This document shows, in pieces, positions 51,101 to 63,402 of a DNA stretch of 64,000 bases (position 1 is its first letter; every line of letters starts with the position of its first letter). Source of the DNA: Forficula auricularia (taxonomy: Eukaryota; Arthropoda; Insecta; Dermaptera; Forficulidae). The translations under genes and the position numbers were made by a program. The stretch lies in assembly GCA_024734495.1 (NCBI GenBank), contig JALMQS010000904.1, forward strand, positions 186,001-250,000, given 5' to 3'. A model generated the notes under the pieces. The model saw nothing but the letters and a program-made list of their open reading frames with translations. It had not been told where the DNA came from and ran no database searches.

Positions 51101-52732
51101 AGTTAACCAGGGAATTTGGAAAACCAAAGTTTAGTATTTTTAAGAAAAATAAAATAATCACCGCTGTAATTTCAAAATGGAAAATTTTAACTGAAATAAC
51201 GTGAATTTACAAAGAGATGCCAATTTGAAGCAATTGACTAATGAAAACGTTATGGTATCTTGCAACAGCTATTACAGTATTTGAAGAACAAAGAAAAATT
51301 AGAACACGGTGGTATTAATAAAAATTGATGGAATGTGTTCAAGATGCATTTAATAAACTAGAGAGAAATATCTACTCTTGATAAAGGTTTTATAACATTA
51401 CAAACGCCTATGGAATCAATTATGTTGAAAGGAGGGGGAAATCCCTCATATAGGTAAATAAGGTAAAACTTCATCGTGAAGGTCGATTAGCTGAAAAGTA
51501 GGTATACAGGGTATTTCAGGAGGAATAGTAAATATTTTAGGAGGTAGTAGTATAGACGAATTGCATTTCAGGAGGAATAGTAAATATTTTAGGAGGTGGT
51601 AGTATAGACGAATTGCAATAAAAAAATGACATATAACATGTGTCCAATTTTTATTAAGTACAGAGATACAACTGAGTTCAATGCATTGTATTGGTACACG
51701 GGTTGCTATTGGCGTATTTATCGAATAACAGCAGTAGAGTGTTGATGTTCCAGTTGTGAAGTTGTGCTTTAGTTTTTGAAGTTTTCATTGTGATTCGTTG
51801 GCCAAGCCTACTGTACTGTAATATTTAAAATTTATTTACACATGCTGAGTATGCCAATATTGGGTTACATACTAACAGCTGTATCTCTGTACTCAATAAA
51901 AATTGGACACATGTTACATGGCATTTTTTATTGCAATTCGTCTATACTACCACCTCTTAAAATATTTACTATTCCTCCTGAAACACCCTGTATATATGTT
52001 CTGAAGAAGCGTTCAACAAGGCGCTAAATCTCGCTTTAACTAAATTTGGATTACACTAAAATTATTTGTATTTAGTTATTTGTGATAATAAAATGAATTT
52101 AATATTTTTTCTATATTTAATTTTAGTTTTATTTGATTTTTTTCGCAAATGTATACCATATTCTCAGACAAAAAAATATTAAAATGTATACCATATTTTC
52201 GGACAGAGGGAGTATCTAATAATATTTGGAACAAAAATGACTATTGAATTATGCTATTTGTCTTTTTACATAAAATTAATAGCTACACCTAATATGAGAG
52301 GAAATATAATGTTACAGGAAACATTAAAATAATGATTGAATTTCATAAGTCAATTGATAAATTTTTTATAAAAATGAAATGAAATTTTATATCACGATCA
52401 AAATTAATATGGTAATCAATTTTGGGGGCCCTCATATTCGACAGCGCCCTAGGCGCGCGCCTAGTGCGCCTTGCTTATGATCCGCCACTGGATTGCACGT
52501 AAACAGCTTAAATCGATATTCAGCCTCACGTAATCAAAGCAATTGTATTTTATTCTTAAAATTTCAGAGTATTTATTTCTTGTGTTTTTTGTTTAAGGTT
52601 GCTGCGAAACGAATTTTTCAGATTTTAAACGATTTTTCTAATATGGCCCAAAAATTTAATTTGCAACTAGTCAATATAAGGGAAATAATACTTAAAATAT
52701 TCTCTCTGGACAAGAATAATTTTATTTTATAA
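39181..52732 (+). CDS. Divergent protein, possible SLF2/CANIN-domain family, 8 exons, 390 aa
   Basis: Exons: 39181-39244, 39317-39460, 39536-39645, 43002-43170, 46837-46913, 48884-49075, 50063-50344, 52598-52732. All have GT-AG junctions and compatible phases. The start has an in-frame TGA 12 bases upstream (39169). Residues 1-60 are charged and helical (DELDKKLLLLKQQI, KLKTIEKEI), a likely coiled coil. The remainder is helical and hydrophobic, without signal peptide or metal-binding motif. The pattern W-x-P-x4-D-I-x3-F-x-N-x-G-I-D near residues 149-165 recalls the CANIN domain of SLF2/FAM178 proteins, which bring the SMC5/6 complex to DNA damage. This is recall of a pattern, not an alignment, and other helical-repeat families remain possible. 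An AATAAA follows at 52845. Introns are packed with transposons. Confidence 0.7.
39690..40016 (+). mobile_element. G-rich repeat ending in Helitron-like hairpin
   Basis: Starts in sequence like family A on the minus sense (CTCAACCAAATTTTGTAC, CACTAGAAGGATAGAAATGC), then a long G-rich low-complexity tract. It finishes with GGGCCGCCGAAGGCGGGCC and CTAG|T at 40013-40016. The hairpin plus CTRR before T fits a Helitron 3' end. Confidence 0.4.
40019..40195 (+). repeat. Dispersed repeat, second copy of 4545-4720
   Basis: Near-identical to 4545-4720 over its length, in intron 3 of the 390-aa gene. Confidence 0.6.
40615..40660 (-). repeat. Hairpin GTTACCGAGCATCGCTCGGT, Helitron-like
   Basis: An inverted repeat CCGAGC-atc-GCTCGG followed by TGCTCCAGCACT on the minus strand. 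Related hairpins are at 45772-45800 (+) and 55465-55495 (-). A shared terminal hairpin is suggestive of a rolling-circle element family. Confidence 0.35.
40795..41280 (-). mobile_element. Non-LTR retrotransposon C-terminal and 3' end
   Basis: The minus strand reads WSIAMYGCETWTIRKAERKR, then EMWCYRRMMNI and KRGRGRPRLEYFN, the conserved tail after the reverse-transcriptase domain in many animal LINE proteins. One frameshift separates the halves near 40995. The 3' end has ATGATGATGATG repeats at about 40795. A fragment of the same family is at 22058-22395. Confidence 0.8.
41813..42768 (+). ncRNA. Hammerhead-like motif split by a MITE dimer
   Basis: CTGAAGA (41817-41823), GGG/CCC stem II (41825-41827 with 41835-41837) and GAAA (41838-41841) are intact. 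The sequence then breaks at TA, where a composite MITE (41844-42754) sits. It resumes as TATATAGAGTCG. Before insertion, ACTC upstream could pair with GAGT downstream, as in 59963-60005. Confidence 0.55.
41844..42754. mobile_element. Head-to-head dimer of a Tc1/mariner-derived MITE
   Basis: The left copy (41844-42277) and inverted right copy (about 42319-42754) each span about 435 bases with CAGGGTGCTTCAAAAAAATGT ends (last base damaged at the inner right end). They are separated by about 40 bases. TA flanks the whole unit. Each copy encodes a transposase scrap on its minus sense (DFFLWGTVKDEVYKRKPRN, then GHQFEQY), a Tc1/mariner DDE C-terminus. Neither copy is functional. Confidence 0.75.
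43413..43466 (-). ncRNA. Hammerhead ribozyme-like motif
   Basis: On the minus strand: AAACT, then CTGAAGA (43456-43450), a bulged A, GGAGG-GAAGAAT-CCTCC (stem II), GAAA, CGTC, then GGTTTGAAAGG. Five base pairs (one wobble) can form stem I. The cut would follow CGTC. Stem III is reduced to ACGT, which is self-complementary. Confidence 0.6.
43587..43642 (+). ncRNA. Hammerhead ribozyme-like motif, best copy
   Basis: CTGAAGA 43599-43605; bulged A; GGAGG 43607-43611 pairs with CCTCC 43619-43623; GAAA 43624-43627; CGTC 43628-43631 with the predicted cut after 43631. Upstream TTGAAACC pairs with GGTTTGAA (43632-43639), with one G-G mismatch, to make stem I. All conserved core positions are present. 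Stem III is a palindromic ACGT, as in minimal type-I hammerheads that act as dimers. Confidence 0.7.
44273..44314 (+). ncRNA. Hammerhead ribozyme-like motif
   Basis: CTGATGA 44277-44283; bulged T; GGC/GCC stem II (44285-44287 with 44302-44304) over a 14-base loop; GAAA 44305-44308; CGTT. GGAA before the core pairs with TTCC after the predicted cut at 44312. Only 3 bp in stem II, so weaker than 43587-43642. Confidence 0.55.
45005..45800 (+). mobile_element. Helitron-like element (tentative)
   Basis: TCTATCTACTCTTATTAAAC at 45005 followed by AACGGCTATACCGATTTTGA is in the style of arthropod Helitron 5' ends. The right side has a G-rich tract and ends in hairpin CCGTGCATCGCTCGG at 45776. 45240-45515 is the inverse of 1137-1410. 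No Rep/helicase is seen, so it would be non-autonomous. Confidence 0.35.
47525..48662 (+). mobile_element. Mariner element, 1138 bp, with broken transposase
   Basis: The terminal inverted repeats (GGTGAAGTAAAAAGTTCTGAG at both ends, inverted) are flanked by TA (47523-47524 and 48663-48664). The transposase starts at 47707 (MEVKKEKIRYILQYHYDQ). It is out of frame after the ARSTRF region, continues in another frame (TVWNHLHKAGLKKKLDV, MPHELT), and loses about 50 bases between CDFLL and EKW. It returns to the first frame from 48073 (WWDWKGIIHYEVLPSGQ to ELGWEVISHPPYSPDLAPSD). In the DD34D triad the second Asp region reads HQVDTRPHTS rather than HQDNARPHTS. Dead element in intron 5 of the 390-aa gene. 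Confidence 0.92.
49421..49464 (-). ncRNA. Hammerhead-like motif
   Basis: On the minus strand: CTGATGA (49461-49455), bulged T, GAAG-GCCAAGT-CTTC stem II, GAAA, CTATAGG, TA. The core and stem II are complete and stem III can form 3 bp, but stem I pairing beyond 2 bp is not seen. Confidence 0.5.
49708..49748 (+). ncRNA. Hammerhead-like motif
   Basis: CTGATGA 49712-49718; AAGAC/GTCTT stem (49721-49725 with 49729-49733); GAAA 49735-49738; CTATAGTC with a possible cut after 49746. Two extra bases before stem II and a short stem I make activity doubtful. Confidence 0.45.
50954..52212. mobile_element. Stowaway-like Tc1/mariner element
   Basis: The termini are CTCCCTCTGTCCGAAAATATGG and its inverse at 52190-52212, beside TA on each side (50952-50953, 52213-52214 approximately). 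CTCCCTC ends are the Stowaway signature. No intact transposase. Confidence 0.65.
51506..51995. mobile_element. MITE with ~100-bp inverted ends
   Basis: CAGGGTATTTCAGGAGGAATAG at the left and inverse CAGGGTGTTTCAGGAGGAATAG at the right. The arms extend through GACGAATTGCAAT and ACATGTGTCCAATTTTTATT. A 57-base terminal segment is duplicated at 51517-51605. Related to 22560-23125. Confidence 0.7.
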
Positions 52733-53237
52733 TTTTTAAAAAATAATTTATCTTTGTTCCAAATTATATTCATTTTATTAAAAATTAATTGTTAAATTTT
52801 TTAAATACACTCATCCTCTCTATATACTATCAAGATATTTTGTTAATAAAATTTTAAAAAATATAAAAATTTCTTCTTTTTTTTTAAATTATTAGTAAAG
52901 TATGCCATTAGTAAATTTCCATTTTACTTCTGACGAACCTCTCCTGAACCGGCTTCTCAAGACAATGCACTTGCTTATTCACCTTATCTATAGGTATAAT
53001 CTAGCCATCTATCGAACATTTTCATTTGATAAGTGCTTAAACCATTTAGTCTAGTTATTTATTTATTTCACAAAGTATACAAACCTTAGGTCCCACCTAG
53101 TGTTTATACATAATTTAGCAACAATATTTTACAAAGTTGGCAAAAGAGTTCACCAATACACAAATTTTGAAGGGAAAGAAGAGAAAAAAAAAGTAGAGAA
53201 AGATTAGAAGACATAAAGGAAATAAGAGTAAGGAGTA

Positions 53238-53618
53238 TCAGTTATCGGGATCCATAAAGAACGAAGACCTGAGAGCACCAAGAGTCGGGTTTGTATGAAA
53301 TTTGGATGGAAGTTCATTCCAAAGCCTTGAACCCGCCAATTTGAAGGAATAAAAGAAGTGATTAGTTTTATAGTGCACATGCACTAGCGTTGTCTTCCTG
53401 GTGGAATGGCCGACGACAAATAGATTTTCTAAGTAAGTCGGGCAAATGAATTTATCAGAATTTAATAGCTTATAAATAATCACACAACACCGCCAAGCAT
53501 AAAATTTAGAAAGATCTGTGTTTAAAATAAGTTTTTTATCCTGGTCCGAAAGATGGCTACGTAATAATAAAGCGGTTTGTTCTACAGCATACGCCGTTTT
53601 CCGCATCCAACACGACAA
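53238..53618 (-). mobile_element. Non-LTR retrotransposon C-terminal fragment
   Basis: A 126-residue frame reads CCVIIYKLLNSDKF and FKLAGSRLWNELPSKFHT to a stop at 53238. The SRLWNELP type of motif is the usual C-terminal tail of LINE reverse-transcriptase proteins. The upstream part is lost where family A sequence (53640-53790, minus) begins. Confidence 0.6.
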
Positions 53619-53639
53619 TTCGGTCTATCCAGAATGCCT

Positions 53640-53790
53640 TGTCCCAGAAGTCTAAAAATGCAAAAACTAATCGCCCAAAATAGGGGGGGGGGCAGAAAAT
53701 GAAAATCAAGGCCCTTGTACCAAATTTTGTATATATAATCAGTGGGTTCCCAGAAGACTAAAAATGCAAAAACTAACCACCCAAAATGGG
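53640..53790 (-). mobile_element. Repeat family A fragment
   Basis: Two internal units (AAAAATGCAAAAACTAA, CCAAATTTTGTATATATAATC) with a G run between. Both ends are missing. Confidence 0.5.
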
Positions 53791-53812
53791 GGAACTGCAA
53801 TTTTTGCTTCAT

Positions 53813-54105
53813 AAAATGAAAAGTACTGATCCTAGGAACTTGATTCCTATCTCATTCTGTAGGAAATCTTATTGACTTGAACGTTTACTTGGACCACTTT
53901 TTTGATAAAACTCTTAGATTTATAAATATTCAGCATTTTCCATGACGCATAAGGATTCGGATCATATCCTGTCCGGAAAATGTAGGATATCTATAAATCG
54001 AAGAGTTTTAACAAAAAAGTGGTCCAGGTAACGTTCAAGTCAACAAAATTTTCTAGAGAATGAGATAGAAATCAAGTTTCTAGGATGAGTGCTTTTCATT
54101 TTATG
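53813..54105. repeat. Inverted repeat, ~290 bp
   Basis: The arms 53815-53935 and 53985-54105 mirror each other (GGACCACTTTTTTG, GAACGTT, GAAATCAAGTTTCTAGGAT). 54106-54957 has no recognised feature apart from AT-rich sequence and a GC-rich patch at 54780-54815. Confidence 0.55.
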
Positions 54106-54957
54106 AAAGAAAAACTGAGATTTTTTTGCAAAAAATTGCATTTTTTTTCAAAATTTCAACTTCATTTCGACACGGGTTACCATTATCCAATTAATATAAA
54201 ACTTTGTTTAAATTGTAGCATATTTAATCTAGTTTTAAAATGTATAGAGGCTTCTTTGTTGAAAACGTGCTCCTTCATTGTCAAAATGAGAAAAAATCGA
54301 AAAAAGTGCGAGTTTTAGGGATATTCAAAAGTGATCCTGGGGGCTGTTTTTTGGATCCTTATTAAAAATTGAACTACTAGAACAATTTTGCATTTCTTCT
54401 TTTTAATCAACGCGAAAATTTGTCCTCTTTAATTTATTATAGAACGGTTATTTATAAAATATGAACTGTTTTCGAGTTATAAGCGAAAAACTGGAAAAAG
54501 TCCGAAAATTTCGAGGTTTTTCGGTTGCGAAAAGTTGTCCCCCATACTTTCGAGGTCGCAAACTTAGATTTGGCATACCCACACCATACCAAACGACCAT
54601 AAAAAAAATATTTTCCCGCAATTAATATAAGTTGAAATCCCTCTGTTTACTGTGCTATATGGAAAGATAATTTTTTTTTGAGATATACATTTTTCAATCT
54701 GTATTGATTTTTTAAGAATAAAATTAATCTAATAGCATAAATAATTATTGAGATATTGACTCAATCACTCGATTTTCTAGGGGGGCAGGCCCCTTGCCCT
54801 CTCCCGAGGCGCTGTTGTGAAGAAAATAAATGTTTGAAAGTTGTGCAAGTTTAGGGATTTTCTTCTGATAAGGTTAGTCATTAATAGGTTAGTATTTAAA
54901 ATCTAGACAGTCTGACATGAACTTTTATAGAAATAATTAAATGGATAAGATTTCCTA

Positions 54958-57900
54958 ATGCTTAAAATGGATTCAGAATTTAAAACTTTTGTGTACGGAA
55001 TTAAAGAACTTTGGAAAGAGAGATTATTATGTGATATTACCTTAGTTTCTGGCGACTATCATATTAAAGCCCATAAAGTAATTCTGGCTGGAGTATCGGA
55101 ATATTTTAAGTATTAACTTTTTATTATTTTCACTTGAAATTTATCTTGAACAATTTTTAATCACTTTATCTTCAAACAGACGAATGTTTTGTTCTAAATT
55201 CACCGAATCAACCTCTGACTCGGTCACTTTACCAAATATTGATCCAGCTACATTGAAGGAAATTGTTGATTGGATTTATGGCAATGAAATTGAGGTTGTA
55301 TGAATACGCATTCATTTCTTATTCTCACCTTAATCCATAAACGTAACTAGGGTAATGGGGGTAAACCTCGAGAGGAATGGATTCTTTAAAAAGAGGGTAG
55401 GGCTAGGGGACTTAGAGCCATATCGTTGGTATGAAAATTCACATACGTGGTTGTTTTAAATATAGTGCTTGGAACACCGACCGATGCTCGGTAACTTTTT
55501 CCCTCTAAATAGCTTAATAACTCATGCCACTTGATAAGTACACCAATTTTAAAAAAAATCGTTACTGCGGTTTTTGAGAATTTCGTAGATCTGAGATTTA
55601 TGGTTGCGAAACGCAGGGAGGGGGGGGTATATTCTTACGTACGTAAACATCAACTTCAGGTACTTCTATTTTCGTCAAAATCTTGTGGTGTACTTCTTAA
55701 CCCTTCTCCACCCACCCCCAAATGCATTACTTTAGATTTCTTACAATTTATAAACAGTTTATTCATATTTAGCCAGTCTTCCAACTTCCTAAGGGTTCCC
55801 CATTCATTCTCTGACAAGCCCCCTCAACATCACAATCCTCCACAGATAGATATTAGTGTATCATCGGCAAACAGATTTATAAAGACATCATCATCATCAA
55901 ATTATAAAGTGTGGCCTTCTGGGTCTGGTGTGAAAAAAGTAAATATTGTAAGGAAATATACGGGCAGCCCTATCGAAGGGGATACCCCCCCCAGTGGTCC
56001 CGCTTAGCCGGGGGGTGGGGGAGGGGCTATTGGGCTCTATAGCCCCCGGCGGTAAATACGAAAAGGGCGCAAAGGCGGTAAACATTCTTTTTTTTATTTT
56101 TTGTATAAAAATTTTATTTTATGAATGAATGGTATATATTTGATATACTATTGAATTTTTTTTCTCTTGAATAGATTTATCAACCTTTTGTAAAATAATG
56201 TTTTTGATTTGATAATATTTTTGAAATAAATGGTTTCCTTATTGTAGGAAGAATATCATAGACTTATAGAGCATCGACCCATAGACAATGGAGTTTCAAA
56301 GCCTTTCTCAAAGGATAAAATTCTTGTATAAACTACCCAAAAGATATCATTACTAATTAGACCTTTTTAATTCAATAAAATTTCTAAGAAAGACGCGTGC
56401 GCTAAAATCATGTCTCATGAAACTTTTTTAATGTACTATTTTTTACAAATCACTATGACACCAGTGTTACAAAGTGCCAGCCATTATTACTTTTAACACT
56501 AGTGTTAAAAGCGATTTAGTTACCTTGGTAATGACAAATGGAACAACAAATTGACATTTTTCTCATATGACAAAAAACTATTAGAAATTCAAATTAAAAA
56601 ATAGTGTTTATAGAAATAATAGTGTACGATATACGTGATAAAAACGGATTTTATTTTGTTCGAAGGTTTGGAACACTCCGCTTTGTGTCGTGTTCAAAAC
56701 TTCCTTCTCACAAAATAAAATATTACTTTTAACACATATCATAAATAACTATTATGTTGGAAAAAAGATTTTTTTTCTTTGTCAAGCGGTTTTTAAAAGT
56801 CAGCCCCTGGCGGCAAAATGTCTTAAGACGCACTGCCCCCCCCCTCTTCGGGAGCAAAAAAATAAAAAAATTTGAGTGAATTTAATACTGAGCCGCCTGG
56901 CAGACAGGCGAAGTCTCTCGGACGTACCTACTGAGTAAAATCATGAAAAATGTGAAATGTATTAAATTAATATTTGTAATTTTTATTGTTCCTAGGTTAC
57001 ATTTAGGAACGCATTCGATCTTCTGGATGCTGCTTCAATGCTCCTCTTAACAGGATTACAACATCGAATTCGATTATTTATAGAAGAAAATATGACCGTA
57101 CAGAATTGTTTAAGCTGTTTTCAATTCGCAAGAAATGCAAATCATAAACAATTGGAAAAATATTCTTTAGAGGTTGATTTTTAAGAATATTTTATTTCTT
57201 ATTTTATTTGAGTTTATCTATCTATTTCATGGGGTAAACCGCGATTGAATTAGTGACACCGTCTTTAATTATTTTAGTAATTCTGTAATTCAGATAACGC
57301 CCCTTCCTCTATTGTCTTCTACTTGGAAATGAAAATGGAAGTGGAAGTAGGTGTACACGATATTAGGTCGTGGTTCACCCCTCGATTTCAGCAATTCGTA
57401 ATTATTATTTTTTTTAAGGGTCACTTACAATTATTTTACAATTATCTTATATACCCGGACAGACTAAAAATGAAAAATTCTAGAAAGATGAGACAAGTTT
57501 AGGACTTCGGCATTAAATAGCGCCTTCAAATCCCTGCCTCTTCGTAGAGACGTTTCCGCTCTTTGCCCTTTTTATAGATATTAACATGGTGTTTGTTTTA
57601 ACGAAATAAAATCAACAATCCCACCAAGCTTCATTAGCGCTATTTTTGATTTCCGAGAAAATGAAAACATTTCTAAATTTCGGGAGCCCTTTTACTTTTA
57701 AACAGAACCCTAAAAATCTCCCAAACACTTCCGATTCAGTAATTGACAATCTCTTATATTTTTTTACTTTACCATACTGGGTATGGTCAAGTATTGTAAT
57801 CGTGCATGAAAAAAGTGTTTTTTCCTTCTTTTTTTCGAAATATCTCAAAAACGGCTTAAACTATTTTGATTAAAATTTTTTTAAAAATTGAGCGATACCA

Positions 57901-60900
57901 TGGCATTTCGTTCTACAAAAAGCACTAATAAGTGAACATCGAAAAATTTATATTTTTCGAGATAATAATGTTTTGTCAAAATGTCTGTTAGTTAGTCGGT
58001 CTGTGCGTTACCAAATTTTTGTGGACTAGATAGCTCAAAAACTAGTGTGAATATCGAAACCAAATTTCACACGTAGTTTTAGTTCATTGAGATTAAGAGC
58101 TGATTAGATTCTGGTGCATATCGACCCAAAATTAAGGGGGTGGAGGGGGGGTTAAAAATTAAAAATCTAGGCCATTTGAGCAAACTCAACCAAATTTTCT
58201 CTACATAATCAGTGGGACCCCCAGAAGTCTAAAAATGCAAAAACTAACCGCCCAAAATGTGGGGGGAGGGGGTCAAAAAATGAAAATCTTGGCCATTTAC
58301 CAAACTCAACCAAATTTTGTATACATAATCAGTGGGACCCCAGAAATCTAAAAATGCTAAAACTAACCGCCCAAAATGGGGAGGGGTGTAGGGTCAAAAA
58401 ATGAAAATATAGGATTTTGTACCAAACTCAACCAAACTTTGTATACATAATCAGTGGGACCCCAGGAGTCTAAAAATACAAAAACTAACCCCCTCCCTAC
58501 AATAAATAATTTTATTAATATATTAAATATAAGAGAGGGCCAGGTTGTATGGTAAAGTCAAGTGGATGGCCACATCAGAACACATCAGCTTTTTTTTTTT
58601 TTTTTTAGAAATTTTAACTCAGCTACTATCTGCATTTTGCTATCTTTTAAATGCCTGGATTATAATTTCATAATGTATTTTGTCTTCTTTTTTAGATGCT
58701 GAATGAATGTTTTGCTGTAGTGAGTGAGACTGAAGAATTTAAACAACTGTCTGATGAATTATCTGCTCAACTTAAAAAGGAAATTCAACCCGAAAAAAAA
58801 TTCGTTGAGTAAATAAAGTGATAAACAAAGAATTGAAAATGAATGTGTTCATTAAAAAAATTAATACCTTATATTGAATTGAAGGTACATGTTGCCGTTG
58901 CTGTTGGTGGACAATCCGATAATTGTGAAAAAGAGCTGAAAATGTCTGAGTGTTTAGTTGAAGGTGAAGACCGATGGTCCTCCATGGTTCCTTCGATTTT
59001 AAATAATGATGGTATAGCCCTCGCACTTCTTCCATCGTCGCGATGGCATGCAGCCTACGCAGGATGCAATGCTAGTCTCTTTCTCTTTGGTAAATCACAT
59101 TAACATTTAGGGAAAACGGTGTTGAAACATATTAAACACAGGAGTTTTCAACGGGTTATAGTGGTGTTTCACAAGTAAAAATAAAAATTTTTAAAATTTA
59201 AAAATACTTTTAATTATATTTTTTGAGTTTTATTTTAAATACTCTATACATATTTCGGGTTTTTAGCCCTTCATCAGGAGTTTGAGTTTACAAAAGACTG
59301 AAGAAAAAATTTTCATTGATGTATTTTATGTTAAATAAATTTATAATTTTTCTCATCAATATATCAAAGAATAATTGACATATTAACGAGAATTGTTTTG
59401 ATCGCGCTTTTTGAAAAAGATATATATCGCGAGACTACTGCGGTTGAAACTATTGGAGTCTGCGGAGTCTTAAGTCTGGACCAAGAGAGAAAAAGATATG
59501 ATCCATTTAGCTACAATCCAACGTCATTTTGCGTATATCCCGCATGACACTCGGATGGATCACCAAATGAATTTGAAATCTAAGATGTTATATATTCAAT
59601 CTCCCAGTCTAGAGCGCCCGATCTATTAGCACGTATGTTAGTTGCTTGCCATTAATTAATCGTATGTTTCCTACATTTGATTCAATAGCGACTAAAATGT
59701 AGGTGATTTTTGTCAAATATTGATGGAAAATAATATCTGAACTTATATATTTCTAACTTGAAATAATGATGTTAAATAAATTTATAATTTTTCTCATTAA
59801 TATATCAATGAATAATTGAAATATTAACGAGAATTGTTTTGATCGCGCTTTTTGAAAAAGATATATATCGCGAGACTACTGCGTTTGAAGCTATTGGAGT
59901 CCGCGGAGTCTTATATATTTTATTTTGATGTAAAATTTTTCTTCAGTCTTTTGTAAACTCAAACTCCTGATGAAGGGCTAAATACCCGAAATATATGTAT
60001 AGAGTATTTAAAATAAAACTCCAAAAATATAATTAAAAGAATTTTTTAATTTTAATTTTTACCTGTGAAACATCACTATAACCCGTTAAAAACTCCTGTG
60101 TAAATCACATTGCTCATATATGTATTAAACAATTGAAGAGTGGAAGTATCAAAGGTGTTAAATGCCAAAATTATAAAATAGAGATAAATAAATAAATAAA
60201 TCTTTATTACTCGACCTACTTAGATTAGAGGCATAAGTCCTCAGTGGAGGGACGTAACTAGGGAGGGGGCGGCCGAGCGCCAAATCGAGAGGGGCGCCAA
60301 AAACGAACTTTCAGAGGAAAAAGTTTGACCCCCCCCCCCCAAAGCATTGGAGATCAACATTTTTTATATGTTTATTTAATTTTTTTTTTTATAACATTAA
60401 ATTTTAAAATTGAAGAAAATAAAGTTCTATGTAGGGGCGCAGTCTCTGACCCCCCCCCCCCCCGCTTGGACAATTTGATCGCGACACACTTCCGAGATCT
60501 TATATACCGGCGACCGCCCCACCCCCCCAACCAGAGGTCTGGCCTCAGTAGAACTTGAGAAAGTTGACTATCAAGAAATCAAGAGAGAGTGCCATTTACT
60601 AATAGGAATCGTTATGAATAATTTTTATTACACGTCAGAAGGATTGTATTAATTTCTAAAAATTATTTCGTTAACTTGTAGACTAGAAAATTTCCTTAGT
60701 GATGTTAAAATTTCGAAAAATACCATCTTTTTCGAAAAACAAATAAGCTGACGTGTTCTGATATGGCCATCCACTTGACTTTACCATACAACCTGGCCCC
60801 TAAAATTATTTATAATCATGTAGGGGGGGGGGGTTAGTTTTTGCATTTTTATACTTCTGGTGTCATACTGATTATGTATACAAAATTTGGTTGAGTTTGG

Positions 60901-63361
60901 TAAATATCCAAGATTTTCATTTTTTGACCCCCCCATTTTGGGCGGTTAGTTTTTGCATTTTTAGACTTTTGGGGTCCACTGATTATGTATACAAAATTTG
61001 GTTGAGTTTGCTCAAACGGCCTAGATTTTTTATTTTTAACCCCCCCCACCCCCCCCTTAATTTTGGGTCGATATGGACCCAAAATCTAAATCAGCTCTTA
61101 ATCTCAATGGACCAAAACTACGTGTGAAATTTGGTTTCGATATTCACACTAATTTTTGAGCTAGCTCGTTCACAAAAATTTGGTAACGCTCAGACTAACA
61201 GACTAACAGACATTTTGACAAAACAATTATTATCTCGAAAAATATAATTTTTTCGATGTTCACTTATTCGAGCTTTTTTGTAGAGCGAAATGCCATGGTT
61301 TCGCCCAATTTTTTTAACCAAAATAGTTTCATCAGTTTTTGAGATATTTCAAAAAAAAAAAGGAAAAAAAACACTTTTTTCATGCACGATTTCAATACTT
61401 GACCATACCCTGTATGGTAAAGTAATAAAAACTCACTTGTTTTTATTAATTAATATTAATATTTTTCTAGGAGGTGTAACGATAAATTTTCTACAAAACG
61501 AAAAAGATGATTTCCAAACTCTGAAAGTGGAAGCTGATAATGTCACTCTAGAATATTCTCTGATAACAAACGAATGGAAATACAGAACTCCAGTCCCACT
61601 TCGTCAGTATATTTTTTTCTTATCTCCTCTAGTCATTATTTCTTTTTAATGTTTCTTAATTAAAATTTTTTAGCGTTCGTAATGAACGCATCTGCTGCAT
61701 ATATGGGAGAACAAGATCTCATTTATATGACTGGTGGTCTGAGCTCACAAATTTCAAATAAAGTTTTTTCCTATAACCGTAAAACGAACAAATGGAAAGA
61801 GATAGCAAGTTTGCTCAACGCTCGGATGGGACATAGCACTGTAGCAGTTCACGGACGACTATATGTTTTAGGAGGACTTAATGAAAATTCATTGGCTCTT
61901 AATACTTGTGAACGATTTGATTGTATTCTTGGACGATGGATGTTTTGTGCTCCAATGCGTCGATCGCGAACAAGTTTTGCTTGCGCATCTCTCGGAAGGT
62001 ATTTCATTTGATTTATAACGTCAATTGCTGAAATTATAATGACTCGCTACGCTCGGAAAAAAATTCCTATTACAAATTTAATCATAAGTTTTCTGTATTT
62101 GATTCGATCGCGAATCGAATGAAGATGATTTTTGTCAAATATTAAGTGAAAATAATATCCGAATTTATATATTTCTAACTTCAAATAGTGAAGTTAATTT
62201 TCTCATTAATATATCAAAGAATAATTAACACATTAACGAGAATTGTTTTTGATCGCGCTTTTTTAAACAAGATATATATCGCGAGACTACTGCTGGTTGA
62301 AGCTTTTGGAGTCTGCTGAGTCTTAAGTCTGGACCAAGAGAGAATGAAAAAAGGTGTGATCCATTTGGCTATAATCCAGCATTACCCACATGACACTTTT
62401 TATATCAAACACTGATATGGATTACGAAATGAATTTGAAATCTGAGATGTTATATAGTATATTCAATCTCCCAGTCCAGAGCGCTTGATCTGTTAACACG
62501 TGTGTTAGGTGTTTGCCATTAATTTAGTTTCACTTAATATTTGACAAAAATCATCTGCATTCGATTCGCGATCGAATCAAATACAAGAAACTTATGATTA
62601 TTTAATGGCAAACGCCTAACACACGTGTTAACAGATCGGGCGCTCTGGACTGGGAGATTGAATATATAACATCTCAGATTTCAAATTCATTTGGTGATTC
62701 ATATCAGTGTTTGATATTAAAAACTGTCATGCGGTCAATCGCGTAATGATGCTGAATTATAGCCAAATGGAGCACATCTTTCCTTCTTCTCTTGGTCCAG
62801 ACTTAAGACTCGAGCAGATCCATTAGCTCAAAAGATTTAAAAAACTATCTATTTTTTTTTAAAGTAAATTTAAAAACAAAAATTAAAAAAAAAACGTCAT
62901 GATAACTAAATTTTTGAAAAAGTTATGGTTATTTAAAAAAAAGCTATTTTTCAAAAATTGCTAACTTCTTTTGGGTTGGGTGAAAATTTTTTAAAAAATT
63001 CTGAAAACCGTCTTTAATAGGGTAGAAAAAAATAAAAAAAGTTTCAGCCAAGCTTTTGATTATATATATAGATGAAAAATATTTAATTTAAAATAAAATA
63101 TGTTATTTAAAAATCATTTTTCTTAAAAATACCCTTGGGAATCTCACCTCATCCTTTTTCTATTGTATTTAAGACCCTCAGCCATTTCAAAAGAACTAAG
63201 CCTTTTGGCTTTTGTATTCGAGCTCATTCATTCATTTCAATATTATTTATTTATTTCAAAGTTAATTATAAAGGATTATTGAAACTATACTAACTAAACT
63301 AACTGAAAGGAATTAATTAGCTTTTTTAATTTCTTTAAAAATATATTTTAAAGATTAAAAC

Positions 63362-63402
<41 letters not shown>

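Larger units (their letters stand above)
50508..52490. mobile_element. hAT-like element with nested insertions
   Basis: The ends are CAGTGGCGGATTAAGAC and inverse CAGTGGCGGATCA. An 8-bp flank GATTGCAG (50500-50507) is repeated as GATTGCAC (52491-52498), 7 of 8. The interior holds a Stowaway-like element (50954-52212), which itself holds a MITE (51506-51995). No transposase is seen. Intron 7 of the 390-aa gene. Confidence 0.7.
59136..60101. mobile_element. Palindromic element with two hammerhead-like motifs
   Basis: Outer arms read ACACAGGAGTTTTCAACGGG at the left and its near-inverse at the right, and continue through GTGTTTCAC and the hammerhead cores. Between them lie two partial copies (59345-59660, 59770-59935) of the foldback found at 9400-10200. 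It sits right after the donor of Kelch exon 5. Confidence 0.65.
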